This document shows positions 32,201 to 42,043 of a stretch of DNA of 49,091 nucleotides, piece by piece (within the stretch, counting starts at the first letter, position 1; each line of letters begins with the position of its first letter). Location: positions 56,034 to 105,124 of the forward strand of contig WELB01000236.1 in assembly GCA_009602725.1 (NCBI GenBank). Reading direction: 5' to 3'. The notes under the pieces are model-generated. The model worked only from the letters and a program-made list of their open reading frames with translations, searched no databases and was not told the origin of the DNA. Made by a program: the position numbers and the translations under genes. Source of the stretch: Spirogloea muscicola. Lineage: Eukaryota; Streptophyta; Zygnematophyceae; Spirogloeales; Spirogloeaceae.

Positions 32201-35200
32201 CCATCGGGCTTGCCTTCGGTTCAACTGTGGTTGCGTTTGTAGGTATTTCAACGAGTGATGGTCAGACTTTATCTCTGTTCTTTGACCTTGTAAGTAACAC
32301 CTCCATACCTTCAAGGCATGTACTATGGCCAGTGCTTCCTTCTCATGGGTTGGATAATTGACTTCAGCAGGCTTCAATTTTCTGCTCTCAAAAGCAATCG
32401 GCTGTGGACCCTTCCCTTGGTTTTGTGACAGTACCGCCCCAATGCCATAATCTGAGGCGTCTGTGGTGACTTCAAAGGGTAAGTCTGGGTCCGGATGTGC
32501 CAGGATCGGGGCTTGAGTCAGTAGATTTTTGATTTTCACAAAGGCTTCGTCCTGGGCCATGCCCCACTCAAAAGCAACCCCCTTCTGCAGAAGGTCGGTC
32601 ATGGGCTTGCATACGCTAGCCATGTTCTTCACGAATTTTCGGTAGTAGTTGGCCAAACCGAGAAACGATCGCAGCTCCTTGACGTTGGTGGGTTGGGGCC
32701 ACTGTTCCACGGCCTTAACCTTAGAAGTTTCGACCTCTATTCCGCTTTCAGACAGGACGTGGCCCAGAAATTCCACCTTTCCTTTCAGGAAGTCGCATTT
32801 TGACAATTTAGCATACAGTTGATGCTTTCTGAGAATTCCCAGCGTGTTCCTTAGGTATTCTCGATGTTCCTCCAATGTTTTGGAGTAGATGAGGATGTCA
32901 TCAAGGAATACCACCACACATTTATCCAAGTAAGGTTTGAAAAGCTCGTTCATAAGGCCTTGAAAAGTAGCCGGGGCATTTGTGAGGCCGAATGGGAGCA
33001 CGAGAAATTCATAGTGCCCATACCGAGTTCGAAATGCGGTCTTGGGTATGTCCTTGTCTGCAATGCGGATTTGATTGTAGCCGCTCCGAAGATCAATTTT
33101 GCTGAAGTGCCGGGCCCCACGAAATCGGTCCAGCAATTCGTCTATCCGGGGCAGCGGATATCTGTTTTTCACCGTTTGTTTATTCAATGCGCGATAGTCC
33201 ACACACATGCGCAGCGACCCGTCCTTCTTCTTCACAAATAAGACAGGAGCTCCATACGGAGACTTAGACGGTTGAATAAAACCCTTGTCCAAGAGGTCCT
33301 CAAGTTGCCGCTTCAACTCCTTGAGTTCTTCAAATGACATTTTGTAAATGCCTCGGTATGTTGGGTGGCTGCCATCTTCCAGATCAATTTCGTGATCCAC
33401 CGCCCTCTGTGGTGGAAGACCTTTTGGGAGGTCGTCCGGAAAGACGTCCTTAAAGTCCTCAATTATATCTTTGACCTCCGGCGCTATATGGCCAAATTTC
33501 TCATTAGGAGGAGCGACATCCTTCGTGCTCGTCCTTACCAGTGCCAGAAACAGTGGATCCCCCTTCACGCAAGCCTTCCTGAGCTGAATGGCCGTCAAAA
33601 CGTTGTCCCTCTTAGCTGTGGAGTCGTCTGTTGGTAAGGTAATCGACTGGCCATCCTTAGCCACCAAGGTGATCTGGTCCTTTGACCAATCTATGTTGGG
33701 GTTGTGTTTGGCTAGCCACGGCTTTCCCAAGACGACGTCATAAGCCGCCAACTTTGTCACGTCCAATGAGAGGTTCTCTTTGTGGCGGCCTATTGTGAGC
33801 TTCATTGGCGGCGTTGCAAGGGAGTTGTCGTGGCGGGATCCATCGGCAAGAATCACTACGTGATTCCCTTCCTTGACTTCCGTACGTAGTCCTTTGTCTT
33901 TCACAAAGGCCTCCGAAACGAAGTTGCCAGATGATCCACTATCCACCAAAGCCACTATAGGCTCTCCCATCAAGACTCCCTTGAGCCTTATGGGGTTCTC
34001 CCTTCCACAATCAGCCCTTTGCACAAAACTTAACTCCACAGCCGAAGTCGTCTGCTGGTCATCATCAGCAGCCTTCGGAGACGAGTTTGTTAGTGCAGCC
34101 ACGATGGCTCTTCCTTGTATCGTCGAGGTATCTTCAGCGTCCTGTGACTCCACGCAGGGGGCCATTCTGTTGAAGGATAGTTCTGCTCCTCCAACACTGA
34201 CGTCAATAGGGGCCCCGCCGCCTACTGACGTGGTCCGTTTTCCGATTCCGTTCTCCCGGTCTCTGACCACTTGGGGCATTCTCTGGCTAGGTGCCCGACT
34301 TCCTTGCAATTGAAGCACCGGTTTTCATTGCGAAGTTTGACAAGCTCGTCACCACTGAGCCTCGGACCCATCCAATAATTGGGTCTTATCCCTCTTGTAT
34401 AGGGCGCCTGCCTGGCCATCCCCTGTAACTCCTTGTAGCTTTTCTTGATCCAGGGCGCCCTAGCTCTATTTCCTTCCGCTTCTTCCGAGCGGACCTGGGA
34501 ATAAAGGGCATCCACCCGGACAGCCATCCGCACCATCTCATCGAATGTTTCCGGTGCCCTGATGTCCACTTCCTTCTTGATGCTGAATCTGAGGCCCCGC
34601 ACAAAGCGGTCCTTTTTTTCAACTTCGCTGACATCGGGGATCTCTAGAAGCAAAGTCTGGAATCTCTGGACATACTCCTGTACTGATCCAATTTGTCGAA
34701 GCACCGCCAGCTTGTCCCTTGCGATGCGGATGGGGTCAATGGGCATAAATTGGGCCTTGAGCTTCGTCTGAAATTCATTCCATGAGATCGATTCGCCTCC
34801 TTCCGACTCCACAATGGATCTCCACCAGATGACCGCATTCCCTCGTAGAAAAGTGGAGGCAAAAATTGGTTTCTCCTCCATCGGTACCTTAGATAGTGTA
34901 AGATACTGGCCCATCTGGAAAAGCCATGCCCTGACATCACCGTCGCCAGCAAAGAAATCTGGTTTCGCCGGTTTCAGAGTAGCGAGCCCTCTGTTCGAGG
35001 CTAGCACTTCGCTTGCCTCGTGGGAATGCATAGAAGCTTGCCCGATTCTTTCTTTTGCTTTATCCAACTCCTGCCAAAGGTCGTTTCGTTCAGCTTTGAG
35101 CCGCTGGACCTCCGCCGATAGGACTTCCATGGCAGAGATGACCGCCTGATTGCGTGCCATGTCCACACCGTCTCCCGGATCCGGTTCGCTCTCATCCCCG

Positions 35201-37731
35201 TCCGGGTCGGTTTCCGCCTCCAAGAGCGCCCCTCTGCCATGTTCACCGTCGCCCAACAGCTGCGGCCGGCTAGGACCAGTGGACTCACCCACGATAGCTG
35301 CGAGCGGGACATCCAGCCGCTCGCTCGCAGGGGTGGTGGCCACTGCATCCGGCCGCTCGCTTGCAGGGGTGGTGGCCACGGTATTCGACCGCTCGCTCGC
35401 AGGGGTGGTGGCCGCTGCGGCTGATCCCTTTCGCTTCTTGGCACCCTTCTTGCCTGCCATTGACACGTCACACTCTGTGGTTGCGCCGAAAAGACTTGTT
35501 TCCTCTGATACCACTGTAAAGAATGAGGATCGTCAAGCCCAAGGATGAGGCGGTGGTGTCGCGAAGCAAAGGAGTCGGAGCCAAACGTATGCAATGGGTC
35601 AAAACAAACCAGCTGTTGAAATGTAACCAATGCCAAGTGTAAGCGTCTGGGGTGGGAGAAAGGCCTGCGACTGGCTGCCCCTCCTCCTGAAGTAACCATC
35701 GAGGTTCTCGGGGCCCTGCCCCCGGCCTCATGCGATTATTAGGCGCCCGGCCACTTGCTAAGCCCTCACAGAAGATCCACCCGTGGCCGCCGCCTCCGCC
35801 GCTGGAGTCGCCGCCGATTGCGGGGACCCGCGCGGAATACTAATACTAATACTAGTAGAGTTCTAACACTAGATTCCGGCTTTGCCGCCGTCGCGCTCCT
35901 GAATTCCATATTGCTCCTTCATCAGCGTCGCGCGCCATTATTCAGAGATGCGCTTTCTCTAATATCGCGCGCCCGTCCTTCGCCTCCTCAGTACCCCCTC
36001 CAGCTATCATTCCCATGATATAGATGTTCCATCTTGTGTAACTTCGTTACATGAAGCACAGCTACGACCAGGTTACTGAATTGTCAAGCTTAAGCATGAT
36101 CAGACTTTTGGTGCAAACAGAGACAGGCCCAGAAGCCATGGACCGATAGCACATGTTGTACCTGCACATATAGAAGAGAGAGAAGACCCCGAAGGCTGAG
36201 ACGGGAGGGATCAAAAGTGGGACGGCTTTGCGGAATTATGAATCGTAGTGATGCTTACTCTAAGATTGACCTTAAGGATCGACTCGCGCTGATCGACGTC
36301 TGGCAAGGGGATGTGTAATTGATCAGCAAATCGCCTCAGGATAGCATCGTCCAATTGGTCTCTGTGATTGGTGGCTCCCAGGATGGTCACCTGCGATTCC
36401 GCTGTACAGCATGGAAAGATTTCATACGACGCTTCAATGTCATCAAATGAACTCCACTAACTGAAGTCGGTAGCTGAGGTAAGCAAAGTAGGCCTAAGCC
36501 TGCTGCAGGGGAGTGTAAGCACTTTTCGTGGTGACACCATTAAAGCCAGGAAGAGCCCCTTCAGGTTGTTCATAGCTTCATTGTCACCATTATGGCGCTG
36601 GCTTAGGAGTCCGTCCACCTCATCCACAAATATAATTGCTGGCTGGAGCTTCTCTGCAAGACTGAATGCTGCAGCAACTGCCAATATCACAAACTTCCAA
36701 AACAAATCAAACTGCAGGATAAGAAGACCAGAGCCTCATTGTCACAGCAATGTAGGTGTCATCTCAGAATGTGGTTGCCCTGGCATCGACACAGGCCCTG
36801 AATAACTTACCCAGCTTCTGTGATTCACCAAGATATCTGCTGAGTATTGTTGCCTTGTTCAAATTGATGAACATGACATCAGCCTCCTTGGCCATTGCTT
36901 TTGCAACAAGCGTCTTTCCTGTACCTGGCGGGCCATAAAGGAATATACCACGACTTGGACTGCACATTGCAACGAGGTGGGAAACTGGTGCTTCTTCAGC
37001 TGTCAGTCAGAAGTTTGCAACAGATATTTCAAGAGATTGTGATATCCTTTTCCGAGCTTGGCTGTTAGCTGCAATGGCTGTTGGCTGTTGGCTGTAGGCT
37101 GTAGAACTAGCTATTTGACCTGAGTCTCAGCTCAGGGCGCGCCACCGGGTAGATGACAGCCATTTTCAGCTCCTCGATGATGTCACATAGGCCGCCAATG
37201 GAGCTGAAGTCTTCCCTGATGTCTTCATAGGCGATAATGTCTCTAGCTATGACTTGCTGCGTGTAGGCGCACAACCATGGCAAACAAGCCTTGCAACTCC
37301 GCGTCAAAAATGCAATCTGAACGGCTCAAACTTGTCCATTTTGCAGTTGTTGCTGGAGGATTTACAACCCAGACGCATGAAGGACCGTGCCGCGACCAGG
37401 GAGATTGCAAGTGAGGAGGGGCGTCTCCCAGGGGGCATCCTCCTGGCGTAAGATGTGCAGTAACATGAGTACCACCACCCAACCATGCCAAGGCCAGTGC
37501 TTGCAATAAGGGGCGGCTGCCTTGTACCTCGTGCTCGTTCATCTCCAACACATCGAGGCCACGAAGACGCCGAGCCATCTCGCGCACACGAAGAGTGCTG
37601 ACTTCTTCAGGGGCAAGAGTAGGCATCATGTGCTTGATGAGCCGCTGAACCACGGTCCTGGCTTTGGGGATGGCCACCAGCCCGATGAACACAACTCCTG
37701 TGACCACTTTAGGCGTCATCAGGTAGTCCAT
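29211..37731 (-). CDS. Msp1/ATAD1-like AAA+ ATPase, gene B, with a retroelement in an intron
   Basis: Exons: 37731-37528, 37256-37120, about 36999-36811, 36677-36523, 36401-36259, about 29978-29754 and 29396-29211. Exon 1 gives [20 protein letters not shown], a membrane anchor. Then come FSSIGGL, Walker [15 protein letters not shown], Walker [12 protein letters not shown], sensor 1 [17 protein letters not shown] (arginine fingers), and the lid [15 protein letters not shown]. This is the full Msp1/ATAD1 order, an outer-membrane ATPase that extracts mislocalised tail-anchored proteins. Exons 2 and 5 have the same lengths as in gene A (137 and 143 nt). Intron 5 is about 6.3 kb because a 6.0-kb chromovirus sits in it. 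Exon 4 is one base short near AFNGVTTK, and the acceptors of exons 3 and 6 do not phase cleanly. Confidence 0.8.
30052..30588 (-). repeat. 3' LTR of the chromovirus
   Basis: A 537-bp copy, near-identical to the 5' LTR. The pol stop codon TAA is formed by its first bases (30586-30584). Confidence 0.92.
30584..34318 (-). CDS. pol: Pol polyprotein of the chromovirus
   Basis: An open frame of about 1244 codons without an ATG at its head (it starts at a GTG inside gag), so it is probably made by -1 frameshifting. Domains in order: aspartic protease ([10 protein letters not shown], about residue 125), RT ([59 protein letters not shown]), RNase H ([15 protein letters not shown]), integrase with HHCC finger ([10 protein letters not shown] ... 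CEACQANK) and D,D35E core ([37 protein letters not shown]), and a chromodomain ([29 protein letters not shown]). No stop or frameshift is seen, so the element may be active. Confidence 0.95.
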   Translation of the reverse strand: MLQLQGSRAPSQRMPQVVRDRENGIGKRTTSVGGGAPIDVSVGGAELSFNRMAPCVESQDAEDTSTIQGRAIVAALTNSSPKAADDDQQTTSAVELSFVQRADCGRENPIRLKGVLMGEPIVALVDSGSSGNFVSEAFVKDKGLRTEVKEGNHVVILADGSRHDNSLATPPMKLTIGRHKENLSLDVTKLAAYDVVLGKPWLAKHNPNIDWSKDQITLVAKDGQSITLPTDDSTAKRDNVLTAIQLRKACVKGDPLFLALVRTSTKDVAPPNEKFGHIAPEVKDIIEDFKDVFPDDLPKGLPPQRAVDHEIDLEDGSHPTYRGIYKMSFEELKELKRQLEDLLDKGFIQPSKSPYGAPVLFVKKKDGSLRMCVDYRALNKQTVKNRYPLPRIDELLDRFRGARHFSKIDLRSGYNQIRIADKDIPKTAFRTRYGHYEFLVLPFGLTNAPATFQGLMNELFKPYLDKCVVVFLDDILIYSKTLEEHREYLRNTLGILRKHQLYAKLSKCDFLKGKVEFLGHVLSESGIEVETSKVKAVEQWPQPTNVKELRSFLGLANYYRKFVKNMASVCKPMTDLLQKGVAFEWGMAQDEAFVKIKNLLTQAPILAHPDPDLPFEVTTDASDYGIGAVLSQNQGKGPQPIAFESRKLKPAEVNYPTHEKEALAIVHALKVWRCYLQGQRTEIKSDHHSLKYLQTQPQLNRRQARWVEFLQEYDFEINYLKGKDNIVADALSRRPQRELNVMNAIGPNPAFLLEMASHYPTGTPFDGEGPDKYVHESPWWYLVDKGRRRLCVPDHKRLKTQIMRECHDTAISGHMGEAKTIEKVQRSFYWPNMDKTVKEYVSTCEACQANKHINQAAQGLLQPLPIPEYTWEVVTMDLVTGLPKTSAGNDAMFVVVDKLSKLVKVEAIKTAISAVDLAKVFFNLVFRNFGLPKIIVSDRDPRFTSRFWRGIFEALGTKLAMSTAFHPQTDGQTERANRTLEEMLRSAAKGNKDWDILLPAVEFAYNNSISASTGFTPFFLNYGKHPKDPLSFVNTDQQPSLNPVGQAFLQMLKENLEKAKQHIRHAQASQSRNANKKRRNVAYDVGDLVLLATSNLRYKALDSTPKLLPRYTGPFKIVKVVSPTTYELELPGDWQIYDKFHVSQLREFRRSDPSTFPGRQATRPPMIGPSGTEEYEVDKILDGRKSTSGKLEYLVRWTGFDESNDSWEPAESLENAKDLVNDYRVMVKDKMGVRGRNALKGGAV
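30591..30604 (-). promoter_or_regulatory. Polypurine tract of the chromovirus
   Basis: The minus strand reads TTAAAGGGGGGAGC, two bases before the 3' LTR. This is the position and composition expected for the plus-strand primer. Confidence 0.8.
34222..35460 (-). CDS. gag: Gag of the chromovirus
   Basis: 412 residues from the ATG at 35460 ([12 protein letters not shown]); the frame is open further up to the PBS but has no earlier ATG. It holds a short tandem repeat of TTPASERP units, an acidic linker, a predicted helical stretch ([19 protein letters not shown]), the retrotransposon gag core ([20 protein letters not shown] and [18 protein letters not shown]), and one zinc knuckle [14 protein letters not shown] near the C-terminus. 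It packages element RNA into virus-like particles. It overlaps pol by 97 nt, with pol in the -1 frame. Confidence 0.92.
   Translation of the reverse strand: MAGKKGAKKRKGSAAAATTPASERSNTVATTPASERPDAVATTPASERLDVPLAAIVGESTGPSRPQLLGDGEHGRGALLEAETDPDGDESEPDPGDGVDMARNQAVISAMEVLSAEVQRLKAERNDLWQELDKAKERIGQASMHSHEASEVLASNRGLATLKPAKPDFFAGDGDVRAWLFQMGQYLTLSKVPMEEKPIFASTFLRGNAVIWWRSIVESEGGESISWNEFQTKLKAQFMPIDPIRIARDKLAVLRQIGSVQEYVQRFQTLLLEIPDVSEVEKKDRFVRGLRFSIKKEVDIRAPETFDEMVRMAVRVDALYSQVRSEEAEGNRARAPWIKKSYKELQGMARQAPYTRGIRPNYWMGPRLSGDELVKLRNENRCFNCKEVGHLARECPKWSETGRTESENGPRQ
35498..35513 (-). promoter_or_regulatory. Primer binding site, initiator Met-tRNA type
   Basis: One base after the 5' LTR the minus strand reads TGGTATCAGAGGAAAC. 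TGGTATCAGAG is the complement of the 3' end of initiator Met-tRNA, the usual primer of Ty3/gypsy elements. Confidence 0.85.
35515..36051 (-). repeat. 5' LTR of the chromovirus
   Basis: A 537-bp copy, upstream of gag on the minus strand. It begins TGTAACGAAG and ends CTTTACA in element orientation. Confidence 0.92.
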
Positions 37732-37944
37732 GCTAGCAGCGCAACCGCTGCCGGCCAGGAAGAGCCGTGCGCAGCTAGCCCGCTGGGGGCGGGTGCGCCC
37801 CACAATCAAACACAGTGACGCAGTGCGAGCAGGGCATGCTCCTGGGCTTTATAGACGTCCGCTTCCATGGTTGTTGCCTGCGTGCCGACGCCGCCGCTCC
37901 GGCGGTGGCGGCCCGCCACCGTCGCGAAGAGAGAAGAGAGAATA

Positions 37945-38165
37945 TTTCCCCCCTTCAGGCGCCTAGCCTCTCTGATCTGCGGCTGCTTAGCAGGGGTTAC
38001 TGAGTGATTCGTAGCAGCTATGCTTCGTTTTGTGCTTGCTTTCCTTAGCGCTTCCCCTGGCCCCCTACTCGTACTTTGTTCATTCTTTTTCGGGCTGGCT
38101 TGTCCAGCCCAAAAAAGAATCCTCCTCTCCTCAAAGGGCGAGCCCTTTCTTCGCTAAGAAAAAAA
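37945..38165 (+). mobile_element. RLE retrotransposon tail, subfamily I, tail-to-tail with the long copy
   Basis: The plus strand reads SLSDLRLLSRGY with the stop at 38000-38002, then the 3' UTR with GTTCATTCTTTTTCGGGCTGG, the hairpin (GGGCTGGCTTGTCCAGCCC) and the tail AAGGGCGAGCCCTTTCTTC. It faces the long minus-strand copy, whose own tail starts at 38197, so the two 3' UTRs form an inverted repeat. Upstream, 37890-37940, is a GC-rich hairpin GGCGGTGGCGGCCCGCCACCG. Confidence 0.65.
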
Positions 38166-40542
38166 GCACACAAAGAAAGAAAGCAGCTTCAAATCACTCA
38201 GTAACCCCTGCAAAGCAGCCGCAGATCAGAGAGGCTAGGGTCCTGAAAGTGGGTCCCCTGGCCAGAGCCAGAGGCAGCAGCAAGAGCCCGGCCGGCACGA
38301 AGGTGCAGCGCACGGGCCATCGACCGCTGCAGCGAGACGGCCAGGCGCATGCGATACAATTGCGCCAGCGACCCTGCTGCAGGGAAGTCGACAGGCTCCC
38401 CATGGAAGCGACGGGCGATGGTGTGGCGGGCGAGCTGGGTGAGCAGCTCGAGCCACCGAGCGCCCAGCGCCCCATGGGTGTCTACGGCCAACGGGAAGAA
38501 CTTGTCTGCCGGCGGATGGTCAGCGTATTTGAGCTCCTTGGCGCTGGCGGCGCCGGCGACCGCATTCCCAGCCTTGGTGGCAAACTGGGCTGGGTGGGAG
38601 CGGTCGAAGGCGTCGGTGGTCACCACGTCCAGGAGAAGACGAGCTGCAGGGAGCTGCAGCACGGCGGTGGTGTAGGCGGCCTTGTCGACGACGGCCGCGA
38701 AGCGCGCTTGGACGCGCAGGTCAGCGGTGTGCGCGAGGTGCGCAAAGGAGACCGCCTGGCCGGCCATGTCGGGGTGCGCCGCGAGCAGCTCCTGGTGGGC
38801 GGTGCGAAGCGCCACCTGGAACGGCAGCGCGCCCTTGTCCACCTCCACCACCGCCTGCTCAAGTGCACGCCGGCCATGGACCATGAAGCGCTGAGCCACG
38901 GAGGCGGCAGTCTGCGCCCAGCTGCCGAGGTATGCAGCCCGGCATGAACGGACGAGCGGGCGCAGGCCGAGACCCCCGTGGCTGATGGGTAGCGCCGCCT
39001 GGTGAATAGCGGCTGGCGACTGGGGGAAGCCCTGGTAGCGGACCAGGGCCGCCAAGCTCGCCACCATGCCCGCGTCGAAAGCCTCGTACGCCGCCCATGC
39101 CTCTGGGGACGGCGGAGTGGCCCGCGTCAAGTACTGGGGTCGCTGCCCGATGGCCTTGGTCAGCATGGCCAACGACAGCTGCATATCCTCCAGCTCGGGG
39201 AGCCGGGCCGCGGGCTGAAGGTGCTCCGCGAGGCGGGCTCGCAGCTGCCCCTCCACGAAGGCCGGCATGCCGATGGGGACTCCCAGGAGGGTGAAGCCGT
39301 CTGCCGGAGTCCGGCAGTCCGGGGGCAGCGCCAGGGTGGGTAGGATCTCGCCAGGGGACCAAGCCGCGCACTTCGCCGGCCGGATGGACAGGCCGAGAGT
39401 GGCCAGCTGCTGCGTGAAAGTGACGAAGGGCGCCGCCACGTCTTCCGGAGGGCCGACTATGGTGGTGTCGTCCGCGAAGGTGGGGAGAAGGACTCCTGGG
39501 TGGGCCGCTGCGGTAGCCTGCAGAGCCCGGTTGTGCGCGAGCGCAAAGAAGAAGCCGGCGAGGGGGTCCCCTTGCCGCGTGCCCGAGCGGGACTGCAGGA
39601 CCTCCACCTGATCACCCCGTCTGCCAGAGGAGGTCGCTGGGCTGACCGTACCCCAAGCGGAAAAAGGGGAAGGAGGCCCGGAGCTCCTCCGCAATGCAGG
39701 CGCGCTCCACGGTGTTGAAGGCGTTTGCCACGTGGACGGCAAGCACCAGCCAGCCCGGGTGCTGGTCCAAGGTTGCACGGACCCCGTGGACGACGGCCTC
39801 GCCCCCACTCCGCAGCCCCGCGCCGTACTGGTGTGGCGCCATGTGCACCTGCGCCGGCCCCGCATGCTGCTGCCTGAGTACGCGGCTCACCAGGCGGTAC
39901 AGGACCTCCCCAATGGCAATGGGTCTGACCCCCCCGCTCGGCTTGTCGAGGGCGAGCAGCGTGCTGGCGCACAGGACGCCACGGATGCTGGCCGGCACAT
40001 TGTCTCTGGCCAGGTGCTGGCAGATCTGCAGCAGCGCGTTAAAGTCCGCCGCCTCGCCCTCGAGGAAGATCTCCCGCAGGTGCTCAGTGAGCATGCGGGA
40101 GGGACCGCCGGCGGCTGCGCGACGGCTGGTCTGGAGAGCCTTCTTGAGGGCGTCGGCTTCCAAGACCACCTCCTCCGGCGGGGTGAACGCGGCCAACCAC
40201 GGTGGCAGGGTGGAGCTGGCCGGGGGGTGGAGGGAGTCCAGGGCCGCCCGAGTGGCCGCATTGGTCGGCGCCAGCATCGCATCGTCCAGGGCCTGCACAG
40301 CCCGGGAGAGCTCACCCGCGTGGCCGTAGCGAAGAGCCCTGCGGACGCTGGCGGCCCGGTCGTGTGTTGCCCCTCGGCCACCACGGTTGGCCGCGGACGC
40401 CGCCACGGCTGCGTCGTGCCTCGCCAGGAGCTCCTCCCAGTGCCCGCTCTCGAACAAGTGGATGCGCTCCAAGAGGGGCTGCTGGCCCTGCTTGCGGCTG
40501 TCGGGAGAGACCCGCCCGAGCAACGACCGGTGGAAGAGGATT

Positions 40543-40595
40543 AATAACTTCGCAGCCCTTGCCCCCATTGGGAGTGCCACTTCTTCAATAACTTC
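40543..40595. mobile_element. 35-nt insertion of a 3' tail module, with 9-bp target duplication
   Basis: AATAACTTC at 40543-40551 and 40587-40595 flanks GCAGCCCTTGCCCCCATTGG and the rest of the tail, GAGTGCCACTTCTTC. The 35 bases are the exact 3' end of subfamily I seen at 5860 and 23930. Together with the duplication it adds 44 nt to the retrotransposon frame and creates the stop after KKWHSQWGQGLRSY; skipping it joins the two frames in phase. Confidence 0.8.
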
Positions 40596-41034
40596 CACGC
40601 CGCCTCGTCCCTGTGGTCCGCGACGATCCGCTGCGTCACCGGGCGGAGCGCGCGGCGGAGGTGCGGGCGCGCCCAGCGCGGAACGTGGCGAAGGAGCGGC
40701 AGGGCCGCCTGGCGGTGAACTGCGGCCAGGTCGAGGCCTGCCAGCCACTCCCAGTGATGAGGCGTGGGCGGGGACGGCGCGGGAGGCCTGCCTGGTCTGC
40801 CTCGACGACCACCCGCTGCCGCTGCGCTCCGCGCCTGCTCCGCACGGTTGTTGTTATACGCGCAAGCTCGCTGGTGGTTGGACCGGCCGGACCGCGAGGT
40901 GAAGGTCTTCTGGCACAGCTGGCACCGCGGCGGGTCGGGCGAGCGAGGTGGGGGCGACGGCGGTGGCGCCGACTCGCTCGGCGGAGGTGGAGGCGGCGGA
41001 GACGGGGGCGGCGTCGATGGCGCTGACTGCGGTG

Positions 41035-41445
41035 GGGACGACGGCGGTGGGGACGGCGGCTGGGCGGGAGGCGATGTATGCTCTTCCGTGGCCGGCTCCT
41101 GGGGTGCGGCTGCTAGGACTGTGGCGGTGGGGTTGCAAGCTACGTCGGCCGCAACGGGCGGCGGCGAGGGCGACGGCATCGGCAGCGATGGCGGTGGGGA
41201 CGGCGGCTGAGCGGGAGGTGATGGATGCTCCTCCGTGGCCAGCTCCTGGGGTGAGGCTGCCAGGATCGTGGCGGTGGGGTGCAAGCTGCGGCGGCCACAT
41301 CGGGCGACGTCGAGGGCGGCGGCGGCGGCGGCGACGGCGGTGGGGACGGCGGCTGAGCGGGAGGCGATGGATGCTCCTCCGTGGCCTGCTCCTGGGGTGA
41401 GGCGGCCAGGACCATGGCGATGGGGTTGCCAGCTGCGGCGGCCAC
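41035..41445. repeat. Tandem repeats in the N-terminal part of the RLE element
   Basis: Three imperfect units of roughly 130-160 bases, each with GGCTGAGCGGGAGG- or GGCTGGGCGGGAGG-like sequence followed by ATG.TCCTCCGTGGCC and CTCCTGGGGTG. In protein they give ATEEHPSPPAQPPSPPPS-type units. They explain why proline-, alanine- or arginine-rich open frames exist in all phases here. Confidence 0.65.
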
Positions 41446-42043
41446 ACCGGGCTTCGCGCCGGCGGCGCTGGGATACCCCTTGCAATGCTTCCGGTGCATG
41501 GAGACACCCTTCGGATTTCTGAAGTCCCGCGGGCAGGTTGGGCACTGCGCGCGAGCGGGCGCCTCAGGCGGGGATGACGGCGGCGGAAGAAGGGGGGGCT
41601 GCTCCGGAGGTGGCGTGGTGGCGGCATGGAAGGCGGCCAGGATGAGAAACCGCTGCGCCCAAGCGAACTTGGCCTGGGGGTACTCGGGGCTACGGCTCCG
41701 GCGACGGCGCCCAGACCGCGCGGGTGGGGCGGCGGCGGGCGGCGCGGCTGGGACGGGGGCGGCGGTGGCGGGAGCACCTTCCAGCTGCGCTTGCTACTCC
41801 ATTGAAGCCTTGCATGTGCAGTCTGTGTGGAGGGCAAAAGCATGGCCGTAGTTTTCAACAACCCATTTCCAGGAGTATGATTCTCTGTCACACGACATTG
41901 TAGCCATCCTGATGCATGTGAAAGTGGTACATTTCCTGGCTCTGAAGAGAATTAAGAGCAGAATTCACCACAGCTTTCATTAGCCCAAGAGTGGGAGCCA
42001 TGCCCTCCCTGTTAGTGGACTGCTTGTCGGATAGAAGGACTTA

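Larger units (their letters stand above)
30052..36051 (-). mobile_element. Complete Ty3/gypsy chromovirus
   Basis: Two 537-bp LTRs (30052-30588 and 35515-36051) with TGTAA...TTACA ends bracket gag and pol. The target duplication TGAAG is present at 30047-30051 and 36052-36056. In direct comparison I saw one difference between the LTRs (CATGGGATT against CATGCGATT), so the insertion is recent. PBS and polypurine tract are in place, all pol domains are present and in frame, and a C-terminal chromodomain assigns it to the chromoviruses. It lies antisense to the plus strand, that is, in the same direction as its host gene B. Confidence 0.95.
38198..41800 (-). pseudogene. Near-full RLE-type non-LTR retrotransposon, subfamily I
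   Basis: Pieces in order on the minus strand: a start region with AKFAWAQRFLILAAF, zinc finger 1 (CPTCPRDFRNPKGVSMHRKHC, about 41540-41475), proline-rich repeats, zinc finger 2 (CQLCQKTFTSRSGRSNHQRAC, about 40915-40855), RT (ADFNALLQICQHLARDNVPA; motif A VHVANAFN; SGTRQGDPL; motif C FADDTTIV), thumb (RSCRAAYLGSWAQ), RLE core (RLLLDVVTTDAF ... KYADHPPADKFFPLA) and the end SLSDLRLLCRGY. This is the R2/NeSL-type plan. It is broken by a 44-nt insertion (40543-40595), a frameshift at about 39625, frame changes in the proline repeats, and loss of the motif A catalytic Asp (His here). Confidence 0.85.

Noticed and set aside
38198-41800. A true R2 element
   Set aside because: The domain plan fits, but none of the insertions is in 28S rDNA and there is no rRNA sequence in the window, so only the RLE-type superclade is claimed.
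40854-41891. Arg/Pro-rich 345-codon frame as a separate gene
   Set aside because: It is a shifted phase of the N-terminal proline repeats of the RLE element; the zinc fingers lie in the other phases.
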